A stretch of 5,508 bases of DNA from a bacterium (GTDB lineage: Bacteria > Bacillota > Negativicutes > Acidaminococcales > Acidaminococcaceae): NCBI GenBank assembly GCA_004562175.1, contig SFRS01000114.1, positions 1-5,508 on the forward strand, given 5' to 3'. Position 1 is the stretch's first letter; every line of letters starts with the position of its first letter. Position numbers and translations under genes: made by a program. Below are positions 1 through 5,508 of the stretch, piece after piece. Under the pieces are notes generated by a model that saw only the letters and a program-made list of their open reading frames with translations, was not told where the DNA came from and searched no databases.

Positions 1-1
1 C

Positions 2-1951
2 GAGGTTGTAGAAAAGCCTGCCTCCGTGGTGAAGGAATTAGTGGAAAACGCTCTGGATGCCGGTGCTAGTCAAATTGATGTCACTACCTTCGGCGGTGGT
101 ACGGAATATATTCGCGTGGTGGATAATGGCTGTGGGATGAGCGAGACTAATGCTCGCTTGGCAGTGCTCCGTCATGCCACCAGCAAGATTGTCAAGGCGG
201 AGGATTTAATGAGCCTCAAGACGCTGGGCTTTCGTGGTGAGGCCTTGCCCAGTATTGCTTCTGTTTCCAATTTCACCTTGCTGACTCGTCCTGCTGACGA
301 AGATTTGGCAACCTCCGTGCATATCGATGGTGGCGAAAATATGGAGGTCACCAGCACAGGTGGCAGTGCCGGTACCACGGTTATCGTGGAAAATCTTTTC
401 TTCAACGTGCCTGCTCGCCGCAAGTTTTTGAAAACAGTGGTGACGGAGGGACGTTATATCAGCGAGCTTTTGACAAAGCTAGCGTTGTCCCGTCCGGACG
501 TACGCTTTCGCTTAGTGAATAACGATAAAGAAGTGTTACATACTCCCGGTGATGGTGACTTGCAAGGGACCATTAGAGCGCTTTATGGTCGTAGTGTGGC
601 TCAAGAGCTCCTGACTGTGGATTTTGCAGACCCCAAAATCAAGATTACTGGCTTTATTGGCAAGCCCACTTTGTTAAAGGGTAATCGCCAATGGCAAACT
701 CTCTTTGTCAATGGTCGCAGCATAGGCAATAAAATGCTGGCCAAAGCCATTGACCATGCCTATCAATCCCAAATTCCCAAGAGTGGGTTTCCCTTTGCAG
801 TGCTCAATATTGAAATTGATACAGCAGCAGTGGATGTGAATGTGCATCCCCAAAAGAGTGAAATTAAGTTTAGTGATGAGAGCCTTGTGTATAAGGCAAT
901 GTTTAAAGCTTTGACGGATGCATTGACCCGTCCCATGAGTGCCCAAAAGACGGAAATGACACTGCTCCCTGATTCGGAGCTCAATGTGTATGTGAAGCCG
1001 AAGCAGCAAGTTGTGCAACCTGTCTCCGTAAAGCCTTTGCCTGAGTGTGGTGGTGTTGCTGCACCCAAACCATTACCACCTTTACACGGCAGCGTAAGCA
1101 ATAAGAATACTCGTCCATCAGAAACAAATTCTATCTTCAAAGCACCGGTGGAGCCGATTTTTAAGGAGCCTGAACCGGAGCCATTGGTAGCTCCTATTAG
1201 TGTCGTGAAGCAAAAGGAGCAGCTACAGGCAGAGCCTAAGCCCGTACAACAGACCATGTGGCAGCCCTTCGAGGATTTTGCTAAAGCTGAAGAGGGTAAG
1301 GCGGAGGGAGTTTATGACAAGGGCCACCAAGAAACAGTCATTGCTGTCCACGAGGCGAGGGAAGAGTTTGGTCAAGCTCAAACAACTCCTGCAACCCAAC
1401 CGACAGCAAAGCGCGAGACCATTAAATTCACCAATACGGATAGTGGCATTGCCACCATTTGGCCCATTGGTCAGGTGGACAAAACCTTCATCATTGCCCA
1501 ATCTGAGGATACACTCTATTTGATTGACCAGCATGCAGCTCATGAGCGCATTTTATACGACAAGCTGGTGGCATCCCATGAGCAGATTCCGGCCCAGCAG
1601 CTTCTGATTCCTCTTTACATTGATTTGCCTGCGGACGAGATTGAGCGCATTGAAGCGTATAGAGAAGAGTTTTTGAAGCTGGGCGTGGATGTGGAGGCCG
1701 GTGGCGAAAGCGTGCTGCGCATTTCCAGCTTGCCTACGGACATCAAGGCCGAGGATGCCGAAGACTTTATCCAAGAGATTTGCAAAATGCTATTTGCGTC
1801 AGGAGGTGCTGCATATGACAGCCTGCAAGGCGGCTATCAAGGCGGGGCAGCTTCTGAATATGCAGCAAATGCGCCAGCTGATTATCGATTTGTGCAACAC
1901 GGAGCATCCCTTTACCTGTCCTCATGGGCGTCCCTGCATGATTGCTATTGA
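2..1951 (+). CDS. mutL: DNA mismatch repair protein MutL, 5'-partial and C-terminally frameshifted
   Basis: MutL is the GHKL-ATPase matchmaker of mismatch repair. In bacteria lacking MutH it also nicks the strand through its C-terminal domain. The first readable codon is at 2 (frame reads EVVEKPASVVKELVENALDAG), so about 18 N-terminal residues lie before the window. The GTG at 26 is internal, not the start. ATPase motifs seen: ELVENALDAG at about 38-67, DNGCGM at 122-139, HATSKI near 173-190, GFRGEAL at 227-247, and NLFFNVPARRKFL near 390-430. The HPQK lysine loop is at 845-856. A Pro/Glu-rich linker of low conservation spans roughly 960-1430. The endonuclease motif DQHAAHERILYD is at 1526-1561, with Asp where many relatives have the last Glu. 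This frame is convincing through DFIQEICKML (ending 1792). It then runs into about 50 unrelated Gly/Ala-rich residues and stops at 1949-1951. The true C-terminus continues in another frame (separate entry). Whether the break is biological or an assembly error cannot be decided here. Confidence 0.93.
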   Translation, partial: EVVEKPASVVKELVENALDAGASQIDVTTFGGGTEYIRVVDNGCGMSETNARLAVLRHATSKIVKAEDLMSLKTLGFRGEALPSIASVSNFTLLTRPADEDLATSVHIDGGENMEVTSTGGSAGTTVIVENLFFNVPARRKFLKTVVTEGRYISELLTKLALSRPDVRFRLVNNDKEVLHTPGDGDLQGTIRALYGRSVAQELLTVDFADPKIKITGFIGKPTLLKGNRQWQTLFVNGRSIGNKMLAKAIDHAYQSQIPKSGFPFAVLNIEIDTAAVDVNVHPQKSEIKFSDESLVYKAMFKALTDALTRPMSAQKTEMTLLPDSELNVYVKPKQQVVQPVSVKPLPECGGVAAPKPLPPLHGSVSNKNTRPSETNSIFKAPVEPIFKEPEPEPLVAPISVVKQKEQLQAEPKPVQQTMWQPFEDFAKAEEGKAEGVYDKGHQETVIAVHEAREEFGQAQTTPATQPTAKRETIKFTNTDSGIATIWPIGQVDKTFIIAQSEDTLYLIDQHAAHERILYDKLVASHEQIPAQQLLIPLYIDLPADEIERIEAYREEFLKLGVDVEAGGESVLRISSLPTDIKAEDAEDFIQEICKMLFASGGAAYDSLQGGYQGGAASEYAANAPADYRFVQHGASLYLSSWASLHDCY

Positions 1952-1994
1952 CAGCGACCAGCTGTACAAAATGTTCAAAAGGACGGGCTTTTAA
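1794..1994 (+). pseudogene. mutL: Displaced C-terminal piece of MutL (frameshifted remainder of mutL)
   Basis: This stretch is one frame over from the main mutL reading frame. It encodes the conserved end of MutL: LRQEVLHMTACKAAIKAG (about 1794-1847), then CPHGRP at 1917-1934 and a terminal KMFKRTGF before the TAA at 1992-1994. The ACK and CPHGRP motifs are known parts of the C-terminal zinc/manganese site of endonuclease-type MutL. The main frame product therefore lacks an intact nuclease and C-terminal dimerisation fold. Joining the frames requires skipping one base, that is, a +1 base insertion or a loss of 3n+2 bases between about 1788 and 1803. The segment could be translated alone from ATG 1815, which has a strong Shine-Dalgarno upstream, giving about 59 residues. 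I treat it as the broken end of mutL rather than an independent gene. Confidence 0.85.
1801..1817 (+). promoter_or_regulatory. Strong Shine-Dalgarno and ATG inside mutL at the displaced C-terminus
   Basis: AGGAGGTG (1801-1808) is followed by ATG at 1815, with eight bases between AGGAGG and the start codon, which is near-optimal geometry. The ATG opens the same frame as the displaced MutL C-terminal fragment. The bases also encode the conserved-looking residues RQEVLHM, so the match may be a coincidence of codon choice. Use as a real start is inference. Confidence 0.4.
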
Positions 1995-2789
1995 ATGCTG
2001 CAGGGAAAATATGCTGTGGTTTTGAGCCGCAATGCCAGGGGCAGCGGGGCTATCGAGGCCGCCAAGACCATGGCCGCCCAATTGGGCGTAGCTTATTTGG
2101 ATAGACCTCATAATCAGGTTTTGGAAGAATTCATGGCGGACCAGGGCTTGGCGGCCGTCATCGTCCTCGAAAAGGATGGACCGCGCATTCATAGTGAGCA
2201 CGGAACCTTTGCCTATCATCCGGGGATGGCAGAAATAAGGGTGCAGCAGCTGTTGCGTGGTGCACCCGACCATTTGGTCAAGGCATTGGACCTGAGACCC
2301 GGCGCCAGAGTTCTCGATTGCACCCTTGGGCTGGCCAGCGACGCGGCGGTAGCCGCTTGCGTGGCAGGGCCCACAGGCAAGGTGGTGGGCCTAGAGGCTT
2401 CGCTTCTCCTGCACTTTGCAGTGCAGCATGGCTTGGCCCATTATGAGTGCAAGACACCGCTTTTGACAGCAGCGCTGCGGCGCGTGGAGGCCGTCCACGC
2501 AGTGGCGGCGGAATATTTGACGAGCTGTGCGCAAAATGGCACCAGCTTTGATGTGGTGTATTTTGACCCCATGTTTCGTCATCCGGTGCAGGGCTCCAAG
2601 GCCATGGAAGCTTTGCGGCCTTTATCCTTGGAGGAGCCCTTGGCTAAGCAAACTGTGGAGCTGGCGCTGCACGTGGCTCCCAGAGTGGTCATCAAGGAGC
2701 GTAGCGAGTATTTGTTGGCCGAATATGGCTGCCAGGAATATGTGGGTGGCAAATATAGTCGCATTAAATTTGGCATTATCAGGAGGTGA
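1995..2789 (+). CDS. Class I SAM-dependent methyltransferase, RsmJ (YhiQ)-like family
   Basis: This is a 264-residue cytosolic methyltransferase using S-adenosylmethionine. An N-terminal region of about 100 residues precedes the Rossmann core. The core has VLDCTLGLASDA (residues 106-117) as the SAM-binding loop, VVGLEAS (130-136) with the acidic residue expected to hold the ribose, and VVYFDPMF (187-194) as the catalytic-site motif. The chain ends with VVIKERSEY (231-239) and KYSRIKFGI. The DxTLGLAxDA plus DPMF pairing is typical of the RsmJ family, whose E. coli member methylates guanine 1516 of 16S rRNA. The substrate of this divergent Gram-positive-type member is not shown by the sequence, so no symbol is given. 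ATG 1995 is chosen because it directly follows the mutL-frame TAA and has AAAAGGA at 1977-1983. The gene sits between mutL and miaA and is probably co-transcribed with both. Its stop TGA (2787-2789) lies against the miaA ribosome binding site. Confidence 0.85.
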   Translation: MLQGKYAVVLSRNARGSGAIEAAKTMAAQLGVAYLDRPHNQVLEEFMADQGLAAVIVLEKDGPRIHSEHGTFAYHPGMAEIRVQQLLRGAPDHLVKALDLRPGARVLDCTLGLASDAAVAACVAGPTGKVVGLEASLLLHFAVQHGLAHYECKTPLLTAALRRVEAVHAVAAEYLTSCAQNGTSFDVVYFDPMFRHPVQGSKAMEALRPLSLEEPLAKQTVELALHVAPRVVIKERSEYLLAEYGCQEYVGGKYSRIKFGIIRR

Positions 2790-2794
2790 GGGTG
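2781..2794 (+). promoter_or_regulatory. Ribosome binding site and GTG start of miaA, overlapping the methyltransferase end
   Basis: AGGAGGTGA at 2781-2789 serves both as the last Arg codons and stop of the methyltransferase and as a near-perfect Shine-Dalgarno. Three in-frame GTGs follow at 2786, 2792 and 2798. The first overlaps the Shine-Dalgarno itself and is unlikely. GTG 2792 (five bases after AGGAGG) fits best, with 2798 (eleven bases) as the alternative. The arrangement indicates translational coupling. Confidence 0.6.
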
Positions 2795-3739
2795 GCTGTG
2801 GAGAATAAGCAAAAGGAAAGAGTGCTGGTTATTCTGGGGCCGACGGCTACAGGCAAAAGTCACTGCGCCATTGAGATTGCCAAAAGATTCAACGGTGAGA
2901 TTATTTCCGGTGATTCCATGCTGGTTTATCAGGACATGAATATTGGCACGGCCAAGCCGACGGCAGCGGAGCTGGCGGCGGTGCCACACCATTTAGTAAA
3001 TATTTTGCCACCGGAAGCCAGCTTTAGTGTTGTTGATTTCAAGGAGCAGGCCCAAAGACTGATTACAGAAATTAACGCACGTGGCCACTTGCCGATTATT
3101 GCCGGAGGTACGGGCCTATATATTAAGGCTCTTCTTGAGGATTACGCCTTCAACAGCGTGGGCGAGGACAGTGAGCTGCGGCAGCAGCTGAACAAGGAGG
3201 CCGAGGCAAGCGGCGCTGAGGCACTGCATGCTCGTTTGGCTGCCTTGGATGCGGAGGCTGCGGAGCGCATTCATCCCAACAATGTGCGCCGTGTTGTGCG
3301 TGCTCTGGAGGCTGCCTTGAGCGGGGAGCAGGTGAATCAGTTTGGAGCTAGCGAAAGCCCCTATGATGCACTGGTAGTAGGCCTTGAAATGGAGCGTAGC
3401 GCCTTGTACGAACGCATTAATCGACGGGTGGATTTGATGCTGGAGGCGGGCTTGGAGCAGGAGGTACGCTCGCTTTTAGAGCGCGGCGTGAGTCCTGAAT
3501 GCCAAAGCATGCAGAGCATTGGCTATCGCCAGCTAGTTTGGTATCTAAATGGTAGTATGGATTACGAGCAAGCTGTGGATAAGCTAAAGCAGGCCACTCG
3601 TAACTTTGCCAAGCGCCAAATAACTTGGTATAAAAAAATGCCTTATATTAAGTGGCTGCAGTTGGATGCAGAACCGAATTATACGAACGTTGTGGGAAGA
3701 ATTTGTGAAATGCTTGTAGAAAAAGGCATTTCGTTGTAA
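2792..3739 (+). CDS. miaA: tRNA dimethylallyltransferase MiaA
   Basis: MiaA transfers a dimethylallyl group from DMAPP to N6 of A37 in tRNAs that read codons starting with U, making i6A (often later converted to ms2i6A). This stabilises codon-anticodon pairing. Seen in the 315-residue product: P-loop GPTATGKS (residues 16-23); [17 protein letters not shown] (40-56) with the likely catalytic Asp41; [10 protein letters not shown] (65-74); FSVVDFK (78-84); [13 protein letters not shown] from 103; [13 protein letters not shown] in the middle; and the C-terminal tRNA-binding KRQITWYKK (274-282). Length and motif order are those of intact bacterial MiaA. GTG 2792 is preferred over 2786 and 2798 because of spacing from the AGGAGG at 2781. 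It directly follows the methyltransferase in what looks like one operon, and hfq lies 35 bases after the stop codon. The miaA-hfq pair is a long-known arrangement in many bacteria. Confidence 0.97.
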   Translation: MAVENKQKERVLVILGPTATGKSHCAIEIAKRFNGEIISGDSMLVYQDMNIGTAKPTAAELAAVPHHLVNILPPEASFSVVDFKEQAQRLITEINARGHLPIIAGGTGLYIKALLEDYAFNSVGEDSELRQQLNKEAEASGAEALHARLAALDAEAAERIHPNNVRRVVRALEAALSGEQVNQFGASESPYDALVVGLEMERSALYERINRRVDLMLEAGLEQEVRSLLERGVSPECQSMQSIGYRQLVWYLNGSMDYEQAVDKLKQATRNFAKRQITWYKKMPYIKWLQLDAEPNYTNVVGRICEMLVEKGISL

Positions 3740-3742
3740 AAT
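3714..3742 (+). promoter_or_regulatory. Possible sigma-A promoter for hfq at the end of miaA
   Basis: TTGTAG (3714-3719) and TAAAAT (3737-3742) are separated by 17 bases. The -10 matches the consensus at five of six bases, but the -35 at only three. The region around it is AT-rich compared with the coding DNA. hfq could equally be transcribed from upstream with miaA, since no terminator separates them. Weak candidate only. Confidence 0.25.
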
Positions 3743-3761
3743 TATATTATAGAGATAGATT

Positions 3762-3777
3762 GGAGGGGATTCTTATG
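3762..3777 (+). promoter_or_regulatory. Ribosome binding site deciding the hfq start
   Basis: GGAGGGG at 3762-3768 is followed by tandem ATG codons at 3775 and 3778. Eight bases separate GGAGG from the first ATG, which is good spacing. A TTG at 3760 opens the frame earlier but overlaps this Shine-Dalgarno and can be dismissed. Confidence 0.75.
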
Positions 3778-4023
3778 ATGAACTGTGCAAAACCTGCCAT
3801 GAATTTACAAGATAGCTTTTTGAACCATGTACGCAAGGAAAACCTTGGTGTAATCATTTATCTGATGAATGGTTTCCAAATTCGCGGCTTGGTGCGCGGC
3901 TTTGACAATTTTACCGTGATTATTGAAAACGAAGGTAAACAGCAGCTGGTTTATAAGCATGCGATTTCTACTATTTCTCCGGCAACTAACATTACCATCA
4001 TGCAGCCTGAGAAAAAAGACTAA
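3775..4023 (+). CDS. hfq: RNA chaperone Hfq
   Basis: Hfq forms a hexameric Sm-like ring that binds small RNAs and mRNAs. The 82-residue product has the N-terminal helix [14 protein letters not shown] (10-23). Gln12 and Asp13 correspond to the proximal-face residues Gln8 and Asp9 of E. coli. The Sm1 strands run from [13 protein letters not shown] to VIIENE, with FDNF (43-46) supplying the proximal-face Phe. The Sm2 signature VYKHAIS spans 59-65, where Tyr60, Lys61 and His62 form the uridine pocket. The rim sequence is RKEN, as in Bacillus-type Hfq, rather than the Arg-rich RRER of E. coli, so weaker lateral-surface RNA annealing would be expected. The tail after the Sm fold is short (about 13 residues), unlike the long acidic-tipped tail of enterobacteria. 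ATG 3775 is chosen over 3778 for Shine-Dalgarno spacing. The gene follows miaA and ends at a strong terminator. Confidence 0.97.
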   Translation: MMNCAKPAMNLQDSFLNHVRKENLGVIIYLMNGFQIRGLVRGFDNFTVIIENEGKQQLVYKHAISTISPATNITIMQPEKKD

Positions 4024-4038
4024 TTAAAAGAGACTATA

Positions 4039-4071
4039 GAAAAACGGCGCTGCGGCGTTGTTTTTCTTTTT
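4039..4071 (+). terminator. Rho-independent terminator after hfq
   Basis: A 12-base-pair stem is formed by 4039-4050 (GAAAAACGGCGC) and 4055-4066 (GCGTTGTTTTTC), closed by a TGCG loop at 4051-4054. Two of the pairs are G-U wobbles. The 3' arm runs into a T-rich tract to 4071. It begins 15 bases after the hfq stop and ends immediately before the xerD Shine-Dalgarno. The A-run before the stem gives a short T-run on the minus strand too, but no minus-strand gene needs it. Confidence 0.88.
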
Positions 4072-4084
4072 GGAGTGGAAGATG
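4072..4084 (+). promoter_or_regulatory. Ribosome binding site deciding the xerD start
   Basis: GGAG at 4072-4075 lies six bases before ATG 4082. An in-frame TTG at 4058 falls within the terminator stem and is not a plausible start. Confidence 0.65.
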
Positions 4085-4975
4085 TTCGATTATCTATCCC
4101 TGTTTGAGCAATATTTGTTGGTGGAGCTTGGCCTAGCAGACAACACTAGAGCAGCTTATTTGCGAGATTTGCGCCTTTTGCAAAAGGCTTTGGGCTTAAA
4201 GGAAAGCGAGGGGCTGTTGGCGGTATCTCGGAGGCAGCTTTTGGCATATTTGTCCCAGCTAAAGCAAGCCGGACGCAGCGCTAGCACTATTGCCCGCAAG
4301 CTGGCTTCCATTAAAGCCTTTTACCGCTTTTTAACAGCGGAGCGCTATATTCGCCGCGATCCGGCGGAGGTGCTGGAGGCAGCTCAAAGAGGCCTGCACC
4401 TGCCCAAGTTTTTAAGCGTGCAGGAGGTGGACAACCTTTTAGAGCAGCCTAATTTGGGAACTTGGGATGGTTATCGTGACAAAACTATGCTGGAAACGCT
4501 GTATGCAACGGGCATGCGCGTTTCCGAGCTAGTAAGTGTTCCTTTGCAGAGTGTGGATTTAAAAATGCAGTACCTTATTGTTATGGGTAAGGGCTCCAAG
4601 GAGCGCATGCTGCCCTTGGGGCGTACTGCTTTGAAATATTTGGAGCGTTATATAAATGTGGTGCGTCCCCAGCTGCTGCACGGCAAGCCTGAGGCAGCAA
4701 AGGAGCTTTTTGTTACTAGCTGGGGTGGTCCCATGACCCGCCAGCGAGTCAACGAGCTTATTGAGGAATATGCAAAGCAGGCAGGCATTACCAAAAGGGT
4801 TACGCCTCATATGCTGCGCCATTCCTTCGCCACCCATTTGTTGAATAATGGGACGGATTTACGTGTGGTGCAGGAGCTTTTAGGTCATGCAGACATTTCC
4901 ACAACACAAATTTATACCCATTTAGATATGGAAAGATTGCGTGAGGTTTATGATAAAACTCATCCTCGTGCTTGA
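4082..4975 (+). CDS. xerD: Site-specific tyrosine recombinase XerD
   Basis: XerD works with XerC at the dif site to resolve chromosome dimers at cell division. The 297-residue product has the usual Xer length. Residues 1-100 form the N-terminal SAM-like DNA-binding domain (FEQYLLVELGLADNTRAAYL at the start). The catalytic domain follows, with Arg146 in ATGMRVSELV, the beta-hairpin lysine in GKGSKERMLPLG (169-180), His243 and Arg246 in PHMLRHSFATHLL, His269 in LLGHADISTTQIYTH, and the nucleophile Tyr278. All catalytic residues are present. The ending HPRA and the GKGxKER...PLG form favour XerD over XerC, though the two paralogues are hard to separate by eye. It is a housekeeping Xer protein rather than a phage integrase, since no att-like repeats, tRNA or phage genes are nearby. 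ATG 4082 is chosen for its GGAG at 4072. The start lies ten bases after the hfq terminator. Confidence 0.93.
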   Translation: MFDYLSLFEQYLLVELGLADNTRAAYLRDLRLLQKALGLKESEGLLAVSRRQLLAYLSQLKQAGRSASTIARKLASIKAFYRFLTAERYIRRDPAEVLEAAQRGLHLPKFLSVQEVDNLLEQPNLGTWDGYRDKTMLETLYATGMRVSELVSVPLQSVDLKMQYLIVMGKGSKERMLPLGRTALKYLERYINVVRPQLLHGKPEAAKELFVTSWGGPMTRQRVNELIEEYAKQAGITKRVTPHMLRHSFATHLLNNGTDLRVVQELLGHADISTTQIYTHLDMERLREVYDKTHPRA

Positions 4976-4998
4976 GTGCGAGAGAAGGGAGTCAAGTT

Positions 4999-5508
4999 AT
5001 GGCAACAAGAAGAAGGAAAACTTCCTCCGGTGGGAAATATATTATTCTATGCTTGATTGGTATTATTGCCATTTTGGCAGTGGCCTGCGGTATGTTTTAC
5101 GCCAACGACCGCAGCAAAAAGGACGTAGGCGATAGCAAGGATAGCGCGCCTGCCAAGGAAGTAAATTTATTGGACGAATCCATTGAAGCCCAACGTTTAG
5201 TGGATAACATCCTTTTGCAGAAGGATAATTGGCAGCTTATTGAAAATGACCATGGTAAAAAGAATGTGGAGGTGGAGGATTCCGGTGCTAAGGTGCAAAT
5301 CAACCAACGAAATTTGGCTGTGGGCGTGCCTAACTCTACCAGCGTCACCGGTGCCGGGGAATGGTTGAAAACCAAGGTGGAAGCAGCAGGCTTGGATTAC
5401 ATTTCCGGACGCATGACGAAATATAAAAAATGGGATGCTTTTAAGGCCGAGGTGGGCATCAAGGTCAAGGCTGGCTCCGGCAGCAAAAGCTTTGTTACGG
5501 ATACGATT
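4999..5508 (+). CDS. Membrane-anchored exported protein, 3'-partial; possible divergent polysaccharide deacetylase N-terminus
   Basis: An open frame starts at ATG 4999, 23 bases after the xerD stop, with AAGGGAG at 4985-4991 as Shine-Dalgarno. It runs off the window after 170 codons. Residues 1-13 are basic (RRRK near the start). Residues 14-36 form one hydrophobic segment, as in an inside-to-outside signal anchor. LAVAC at 26-30 is a weak lipobox-like site that could instead make it a lipoprotein. A charged, Lys/Asp-rich linker (about 37-60) leads to a soluble domain with LVDNILLQKDNW, LAVGVPNST, GAGEWLKTKVEAAGLDY and SFVTDTI. This pattern resembles, from memory, the N-terminal region of divergent polysaccharide deacetylase proteins of Firmicutes and Negativicutes. 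The catalytic domain that would prove it lies beyond the window. The gene call is secure, but the product is a guess. It is probably co-transcribed with xerD. Confidence 0.75.
   Translation, partial: MATRRRKTSSGGKYIILCLIGIIAILAVACGMFYANDRSKKDVGDSKDSAPAKEVNLLDESIEAQRLVDNILLQKDNWQLIENDHGKKNVEVEDSGAKVQINQRNLAVGVPNSTSVTGAGEWLKTKVEAAGLDYISGRMTKYKKWDAFKAEVGIKVKAGSGSKSFVTDTI

Noticed and set aside
172..1257. Long minus-strand open frames opposite mutL (172-423, 674-1018, 763-1257)
   Set aside because: They lie antisense to conserved or linker mutL coding sequence, look like low-complexity shadow translations and show no domain I recognise.
1000..1430. Pro/Glu-rich stretch as a horizontally acquired insertion in mutL
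   Set aside because: MutL proteins normally have a variable, poorly conserved linker between ATPase and C-terminal domains, and this fits that position and character.
1278..1523. Plus-strand 81-codon open frame inside the mutL linker
   Set aside because: It overlaps in-frame mutL coding sequence leading directly into the conserved C-terminal domain, so it is an alternate-frame shadow.
1780..1815. Programmed ribosomal frameshift joining the two mutL frames
   Set aside because: The shift needed is +1 (or -2). There is no heptameric slippery sequence or rare-codon/stop arrangement at the junction, and the conserved spacing appears shortened. A mutation or assembly error fits better.
1767..2273. 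168-codon minus-strand open frame across the mutL-methyltransferase junction
   Set aside because: It is antisense to two recognisable genes, and its composition follows from their codon usage. No motif was recognised.
2579..2992. Minus-strand open frame over the methyltransferase-miaA junction
   Set aside because: It is antisense to the catalytic end of the methyltransferase and the MiaA P-loop region, with no motif recognised.
4082..4975. Phage or island integrase with a nearby att site
   Set aside because: Length, catalytic motifs and the HPRA ending match housekeeping XerD. There is no tRNA, direct repeat or phage gene nearby.
4941..5135. Plus-strand 64-codon frame bridging xerD and the next gene
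   Set aside because: It overlaps the conserved xerD end and the better-supported frame starting at 4999, which has its own Shine-Dalgarno and membrane anchor.

Overview
The window looks like a chromosomal core-gene segment from a Gram-positive-related bacterium, most likely a member of the Negativicutes (Acidaminococcaceae / Phascolarctobacterium-like). This placement is inferred from three things. MutL carries the endonuclease motif found in bacteria that lack MutH. Hfq is of the short Bacillus-like type. The gene order is mutL - RsmJ-like methyltransferase - miaA - hfq - xerD. A database search would be needed to fix the genus. All genes lie on the plus strand and are tightly packed, and no mobile element, CRISPR array, tRNA or rRNA was seen.

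Layout: positions 2-1994 hold mutL, missing its first codons at the window edge and broken by a frameshift at about 1788-1803. The N-terminal ATPase, the linker and the first part of the endonuclease domain are in one frame, which stops at 1951. The last ~65 residues, with the ACK and CPHGRP metal-site motifs, lie in another frame ending at 1994. A SAM-dependent methyltransferase of the RsmJ-like family (1995-2789) follows with no gap. miaA (about 2792-3739) follows, with its ribosome binding site embedded in the methyltransferase stop region. hfq (3775-4023) comes 35 bases later and is closed by a clear Rho-independent terminator (4039-4071). xerD (4082-4975) starts only ten bases after that terminator. 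The window ends inside a gene for a membrane-anchored or lipid-anchored secreted protein (4999 to past 5508), possibly a divergent polysaccharide deacetylase.

Functionally this is a housekeeping cluster: mismatch repair (MutL), RNA modification (RsmJ-like enzyme and MiaA), RNA-based regulation (Hfq), chromosome dimer resolution (XerD) and probably an envelope protein. The first three genes are probably one translationally coupled unit. The main departures from the ordinary are the broken mutL, a strong internal ribosome binding site exactly at the start of its displaced C-terminal piece, and the terminator abutting the xerD ribosome binding site. I found no convincing new biological system.
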